A stretch of DNA of 9,845 nucleotides from Chloroflexota bacterium (GTDB lineage: Bacteria; Chloroflexota; Dehalococcoidia; Dehalococcoidales; UBA3254): positions 1-9,845 of the forward strand of contig JAGDMY010000032.1 of the NCBI GenBank assembly GCA_017860765.1, in the 5' to 3' direction. The translations under genes and the position numbers were made by a program. How positions within the stretch are numbered: the first letter of the stretch is position 1; each line of letters begins with the position of its first letter. The notes below the pieces were generated by a model, which saw only the letters and a list, made by a program, of their open reading frames with translations, searched no databases and was not told the origin of the DNA. Positions 6,367 through 9,845 of this stretch are shown here, piece by piece.

Positions 6367-7182
6367 ATGCCCGCGCTATATGTAGTAGCCACCCCTATCG
6401 GTAATTTGGAAGATATAACCTTACGCGCAATCCGAACTCTAAAGGAAGTCCAGTTGATCGCGGCTGAGGATACCCGTAAAACCCGGCGGCTTCTGGCTGC
6501 CTGCAATATCAAAACGCCGACGACCAGTTATTACGAGCATAATAAATTGACCAAGCTGGACTTCATTTTGGAGCGCCTGCAGACCCAGGATGTGGCTCTC
6601 GTCTCGGATGCCGGGATGCCGGGCATTTCCGATCCCGGTTTTGAGCTTATCTCGGCTGCCATTCAACACCATATTCCCCTGGTTCCCATCCCGGGACCAT
6701 CGGTCCTTATCACCGCCCTGGTGCTCTCAGGCCTGCCCACCCATAGCTTCCTTTATCTCGGCTTTTTACCGCGCAAAGAGGGTGAACGGCGCCGTTTGCT
6801 GCAGTCCAGGTCAGAGGAAGCCGCCACCCTGGTCCTTTTTGAATCACCACACCGTATTCTGCACTCCTTGCGAGACATCCTGGAGATACTGGGCGATAGA
6901 GAGATCGCCGTTGGCCGTGAACTAACCAAGATTTATGAAGAAATCTTCAGAGGGACGGTGGGCGAGGCTTTACGGCATTTCTCTGCCCCTAAGGGTGAAT
7001 TCACTCTCGTCATTGCCGGAAAACCGAAAGGGACCCCAGCCGACCTCGATTCGGAAACTGAGAAACGTTTAAAAAAAATGCATCGGTCCGGCATCACTGC
7101 CAAACAGGCTATTGCCAGGCTGGCAGGAGATACCGGCCTTCCCAGAAAAAAACTCTACCAGGCCTGGCTGAAAAATAAGTAA
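6367..7182 (+). CDS. rsmI: 16S rRNA (cytidine(1402)-2'-O)-methyltransferase RsmI
   Basis: RsmI uses S-adenosylmethionine to methylate the ribose of C1402 in the decoding centre of 16S rRNA. The 271-residue product is a full-length member of the tetrapyrrole-methylase-fold family. It shows VATPIGNLEDIT (7-18), AEDTRKTRRLL (33-43), SDAGMPGISDPG (80-91), PGPS (109-112), FESPHR (158-163) and GRELTK (183-188). The C-terminal part (about 241-266) resembles the small helical domain typical of RsmI. It has its own predicted promoter and heads a rightward cluster, 41 bases before the small zinc-ribbon-like gene. Its placement with metG makes a translation theme plausible, but the order alone does not prove cotranscription. 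Confidence 0.97.
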   Translation: MPALYVVATPIGNLEDITLRAIRTLKEVQLIAAEDTRKTRRLLAACNIKTPTTSYYEHNKLTKLDFILERLQTQDVALVSDAGMPGISDPGFELISAAIQHHIPLVPIPGPSVLITALVLSGLPTHSFLYLGFLPRKEGERRRLLQSRSEEAATLVLFESPHRILHSLRDILEILGDREIAVGRELTKIYEEIFRGTVGEALRHFSAPKGEFTLVIAGKPKGTPADLDSETEKRLKKMHRSGITAKQAIARLAGDTGLPRKKLYQAWLKNK

Positions 7183-7190
7183 TGTCACAC

Positions 7191-7209
7191 CTGGTCCTGA
7201 TTTGACCAG
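7191..7209 (+). repeat. Short stem-loop just upstream of the small zinc-ribbon gene
   Basis: CTGGTC (7191-7196) and GACCAG (7204-7209) form a perfect 6-bp stem with a 7-base loop in the 41-base gap after rsmI. There is no T run, so it is not an intrinsic terminator. It ends one base before the GAGGAG ribosome-binding site (7211-7216), so it might affect translation or mRNA processing, though it could also be chance. Confidence 0.3.
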
Positions 7210-7223
7210 AGAGGAGCGAAGCT

Positions 7224-7430
7224 GTGCGTCGTGGGTGTATTTCATTAGGCAATATTAAATGTGATAAATGCCAGCGGCAAATTCCTTACCCTGAAAGATA
7301 CCTGGCTCTGGAGGAGCCTAAAGGTAAAAACCTGAGCCTGTGTATGGACTGCTGCCGTGAAAAGGGCCTGGTTAAAACCGAATCCGAAAAAGAGGGTGCC
7401 GAAACAATATTCGACTTGAGCAATAAGTAG
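7224..7430 (+). CDS. Small four-cysteine (zinc-ribbon-like) protein of unknown function
   Basis: I do not recognise a named family. The 68-residue protein has CDKC (Cys13, Cys16) and CMDCC (Cys40, Cys43, plus Cys44), spaced as C-x2-C-x23-C-x2-C, the usual look of a treble-clef or ribbon zinc site. The region between is mixed polar (IPYPERYLALEEPKGKN), and the tail is charged and ends FDLSNK. There is no signal peptide or membrane segment. The GTG start at 7224 is supported by GAGGAG at 7211-7216 with a seven-base gap. Its position 41 bases after rsmI and 53 bases before metG suggests a translation-associated or regulatory role, but this is context only. A real gene is likely from the well-placed ribosome-binding site, the paired cysteines and the tight fit between neighbours. 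Confidence 0.75.
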   Translation: MRRGCISLGNIKCDKCQRQIPYPERYLALEEPKGKNLSLCMDCCREKGLVKTESEKEGAETIFDLSNK

Positions 7431-7455
7431 GCTTCAATATATTATTGAATTGAAG
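7416..7455 (+). promoter_or_regulatory. Candidate metG promoter overlapped by an AT-rich palindrome
   Basis: TTGAGC (7416-7421) is followed by TATATT (7438-7443, 16-base spacer) or TATTAT (7440-7445, 18-base spacer). The palindrome TTCAATATATTATTGAA (7433-7449, 7-bp perfect arms, three-base centre) covers both -10 candidates. CTTCAAT (7432-7438) also pairs with ATTGAAG (7449-7455), giving an alternative longer-loop hairpin. An operator at an internal promoter is possible. The hairpin has no proper T tract and there is no room for a T-box leader. Confidence 0.35.
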
Positions 7456-7483
7456 TCGTCATAAATTTTCCGGGGAGGCTTTA

Positions 7484-9160
7484 TTGGGGGAAAGGATTTT
7501 CATCGGCGTCGCCTGGCCTTATGCCAGCGGCCCCAGACATTTAGGTCATATAGCCGGAGCTTATCTACCGGCCGATATTTTTGCCCGCTACCACCGCTCA
7601 AAAGGTAATGAGGTCCTGATGGTCTCGGGCAGTGATGAGCACGGCACACCTATCACCATCAAAGCTGAACAGGAGGGAAAGACTCCCGAACAGGTCGCCA
7701 CATATTACCATAATCAATTCGTGGAGACGTTCAAAAAACTGGGGATTTCCTTCGATTTGTTTACTCATACCAACACCACCAACCATACCGAGGTCACGCA
7801 GGACTTTTTCCTGACGCTATTAAAGAAAGGTTATATCTATAAGGATAAGGTGCTGCAAGCCTGGTGTCCAAAATGCCAGCGCTTTCTAACCGACCGCTAT
7901 ATTGAAGGAACCTGCCCCTTCTGTCAGTTTAAAGAAGCCCGCGGAGACCAATGTGATCAGTGCGGCAAACCCATGAACCCGGTGGACTTAGTCGCCGCCC
8001 GCTGTCGCCTGTGCGGGTCCACCCCTGAATTTAAGTATTCTGAACACTTCTTCTTGAAGCTCAGCGCTCTGCAGGAACAGCTCATTGCCTGGGTCAAACC
8101 GAAAACTTACTGGCGGCCGAATGTCTATCATTTCACCCTCCACTACCTTGAAGACGGATTAAAGGACAGGGCTATCACCCGGGATATGGAATGGGGTGTG
8201 CCGATTCCTCTTCCCGGCTATCAAGGGAAACGCATTTATGTCTGGTTTGATGCTGTCATCGGCTATCTATCAGCCAGCAAGGAATGGGCCAAGACAGCCG
8301 GCGACACGGCCAAGTGGCACCTTTTCTGGCAAAATGAGGCCGCTAATCCGTATTATTTCATAGGGAAAGATAACATCGTCTTTCATACTATAATCTGGCC
8401 GGCTATGCTGATGGGATATGGCGGTTTAAATTTGCCCTATGACGTCCCGGCCAATGAATTCCTGACTTTTGAGATGAAAAAGTTTTCTACCAGCCGCAAC
8501 TGGGCAGTCTGGGTACCGGACTATTTGTCGCGTTACGCTGTAGACCCGCTCCGCTACTTGCTTTCCATAAACATGCCGGAGACAAACGATACCGATTTCT
8601 CGTGGCGGGAATTTTACCGCCGCAATAACGATGAACTGGTAGCCACCTACGGCAACCTCGCTCACAGGGTACTTACATTCACTTATAAAAACTATGCTGG
8701 CTCTATACCCGCCCCGGGGGAATTAGACCCGGCCAGCCAGGCGATGCTGGATAAGGCCAGAGCTGCCTTGAGAACTGTGGATGATCTCATTGCCGGCTGC
8801 CATTTCAAAGATGGCATTAAAGCTGCCATGGCCCTCGCTCAGGAAACTAACCGTTATCTCGACGATAAGGCCCCCTGGAAGGCCATTAAACAGGACAGGG
8901 CTGCCGCCGGTACGTCGCTTTATACCGCCATCGCAATTTTATCCTGTCTGAGGACCGTTTTTTATCCTTTTTTGCCCTTTAGTGCACAGAAGCTACACGA
9001 CTACCTGGGCTATACAGGGAATGTACAGGATTGTGGCTGGAATTTCGTTTTGCCGCCAGCCGGTCAAAAGCTGGCACCTCCTCAGCCGCTTTTTGCCAAA
9101 CTGGATGAAAAGCTGATTGATGAGGAGAACGCCCGGTTGGAACATACACAGGTTGAATAA
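7484..9160 (+). CDS. metG: Methionyl-tRNA synthetase
   Basis: This class I synthetase charges tRNA-Met with methionine. The 558-residue protein has the HIGH-type signature as HLGH (19-22), the SGSDEHGTP motif (48-56), and eight cysteines in four CxxC-type pairs (128/131, 144/147, 157/160, 174/177), so both zinc knuckles of the two-knuckle type are present. YVWFDAVIGYLSA (252-264) and GKDNIVFH (294-301) are conserved active-site regions. The KMSKS loop is a variant, KFSTS (333-337). The anticodon-binding helical domain follows, with DDKAPW at 460-465. There is no C-terminal Trbp111-like tRNA-binding domain. The TTG start at 7484 is fixed by GGGGAGG (7472-7478), five bases upstream. The polyprenyl synthase gene begins 12 bases after its stop, indicating an operon. 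Confidence 0.97.
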   Translation: MGERIFIGVAWPYASGPRHLGHIAGAYLPADIFARYHRSKGNEVLMVSGSDEHGTPITIKAEQEGKTPEQVATYYHNQFVETFKKLGISFDLFTHTNTTNHTEVTQDFFLTLLKKGYIYKDKVLQAWCPKCQRFLTDRYIEGTCPFCQFKEARGDQCDQCGKPMNPVDLVAARCRLCGSTPEFKYSEHFFLKLSALQEQLIAWVKPKTYWRPNVYHFTLHYLEDGLKDRAITRDMEWGVPIPLPGYQGKRIYVWFDAVIGYLSASKEWAKTAGDTAKWHLFWQNEAANPYYFIGKDNIVFHTIIWPAMLMGYGGLNLPYDVPANEFLTFEMKKFSTSRNWAVWVPDYLSRYAVDPLRYLLSINMPETNDTDFSWREFYRRNNDELVATYGNLAHRVLTFTYKNYAGSIPAPGELDPASQAMLDKARAALRTVDDLIAGCHFKDGIKAAMALAQETNRYLDDKAPWKAIKQDRAAAGTSLYTAIAILSCLRTVFYPFLPFSAQKLHDYLGYTGNVQDCGWNFVLPPAGQKLAPPQPLFAKLDEKLIDEENARLEHTQVE

Positions 9161-9172
9161 AGAGGCAGATTT

Positions 9173-9845
9173 TTGGAATTAAACCAGATATATACCCCGA
9201 TCAACGCAGACCTGGTCAAATTAGAAGGGAACCTCGGGGCCATTTGCCAGGTTGATTTTCCCTGGCTGTCCCAGCTATTGTCTCAAAGCCTGGGGACCAG
9301 CGGAAAAAGAATTCGTCCGGCCCTCACCTTTCTTTGTGCGAAGTTCAATATTTACCAGCTAGACCTGCTTTTACATATGGCCGCCGCAATAGAACTCATG
9401 CACACCGCCACCCTGGTGCACGATGACGCCATTGATAAATCCGAAACTCGACGGGGCAAGCCCACCATTTATAAGTTATGGGGTGTGGACCCGGCCGTCC
9501 TTCTGGGAGACTACCTCTTCGCTAAAGCCGGTGTGGAAGTCTCGGATACCCAGAGCGTAAGAGCTTTCAGAATCTTCTCTCAGACCTTGATGACCATCTC
9601 CCGGGGAGAATTGAATCAGGCTCAAAACGCTTTCAATCTAAAACAAAGCCGGGAAACTTACTTTCAAAGAATTTACGGGAAGACCGCTTCCTTATTTTGT
9701 CTCTCTACCCAGTCCGGTGGTATTCTCAGCCAGAGCCCTGAAAGCACTATAGAGGTCCTGTGGACCTATGGGCGTAACCTGGGCTTAGCTTTCCAGATAG
9801 TAGATGATATCCTGGACTTTATTGGGACCGAGCAGGAGCTGGGCA
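9173..9845 (+). CDS. Polyprenyl diphosphate synthase, long-chain type (partial, runs off the right edge)
   Basis: I translated the frame from TTG at 9173 to the window edge, giving 224 residues without a stop. It is an all-trans prenyl diphosphate synthase, which condenses isopentenyl diphosphate onto an allylic primer to make quinone or carrier side chains. Visible motifs are GKRIRPAL (44-51), the first aspartate-rich motif DDAID (84-88) with RRG (93-95), GKTASLF (169-175), and the second aspartate motif DDILD (211-215). Residues four and five before the first motif are small (Thr80, Ala79), which usually goes with longer products; chain length is inferred. AGAGG (9161-9165), seven bases before TTG, supports this start. 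It lies 12 bases after metG in the same direction, so cotranscription is likely. The missing C-terminus should be about 100 residues. Confidence 0.92.
   Translation, partial: MELNQIYTPINADLVKLEGNLGAICQVDFPWLSQLLSQSLGTSGKRIRPALTFLCAKFNIYQLDLLLHMAAAIELMHTATLVHDDAIDKSETRRGKPTIYKLWGVDPAVLLGDYLFAKAGVEVSDTQSVRAFRIFSQTLMTISRGELNQAQNAFNLKQSRETYFQRIYGKTASLFCLSTQSGGILSQSPESTIEVLWTYGRNLGLAFQIVDDILDFIGTEQELG

Noticed and set aside
7431..7483. T-box or SAM riboswitch controlling metG
   Set aside because: The gap is only 53 bases and lacks the T-box sequence, specifier loop or terminator/antiterminator; there is no room for either riboswitch.
8488..8502. Broken KMSKS loop in MetRS suggesting an inactive paralogue
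   Set aside because: The KFSTS form keeps the key Lys and Ser residues and is a tolerated variant; HLGH, zinc cysteines and the anticodon domain are intact.
1..9845. A new defence, mobile or biosynthetic system
   Set aside because: All but one of the genes fall into recognised families, mostly housekeeping, and there are no integrases, toxin-antitoxin pairs, repeat arrays, reverse transcriptases or effector-like genes. The Lon-like protease plus UDG pairing is better explained as ordinary maintenance genes.

Overview
The window looks like a stretch of core bacterial chromosome, most probably from the Chloroflexota and perhaps a Dehalococcoidia relative. That placement is an inference from the gene families, moderate base composition, TTG/GTG starts and housekeeping gene mix, and it is not proven here. 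There is no CRISPR array, insertion sequence, rRNA, tRNA, integrase or phage gene, and no gene stands out as recently acquired. Coding density is high, and no gap between genes exceeds about 190 bases.

Layout. Three genes read leftward: a truncated FtsK/SpoIIIE-like membrane N-terminus (1-560), RNase J (1265-2929) and a family 4 uracil-DNA glycosylase (2930-3532). RNase J and the glycosylase form an operon joined stop-to-start (TAAATG). Between ftsK and RNase J, and transcribed divergently from ftsK, is an HxGH nucleotidyltransferase with a C-terminal four-cysteine extension (711-1268). It converges on RNase J, and both stop codons lie within one CTAG. A LonH-type (AAA_32) ATP-dependent protease reads rightward from 3717 to 6194, divergent from the glycosylase. 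A rightward cluster follows: rsmI (16S rRNA ribose methyltransferase), a 68-residue four-cysteine protein, metG, and a long-chain polyprenyl diphosphate synthase cut by the window edge.

Functional themes are RNA turnover and translation (RNase J, RsmI, MetRS), DNA maintenance (FtsK, UDG), protein quality control (Lon-like) and isoprenoid chain synthesis. Nothing assembles into a recognisable new multi-gene system.

The points worth a second look are smaller. The UDG ends in a sequence resembling a sliding-clamp-binding peptide and has His where family 4 usually has an iron-sulfur Cys. RNase J has a His substitution in its His-rich C-terminal motif. The nucleotidyltransferase carries an apparent zinc-knuckle tail, and a small uncharacterised zinc-ribbon-like protein sits in the rsmI-metG cluster. 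Three short intergenic regions hold symmetric repeats positioned at or between predicted promoters. All three leftward genes lack a recognisable Shine-Dalgarno sequence, whereas all six rightward genes have one.

The 172-base gap between the Lon-like gene and rsmI (6195-6366) holds a predicted rsmI promoter; I saw no convincing terminator or RNA gene in it.
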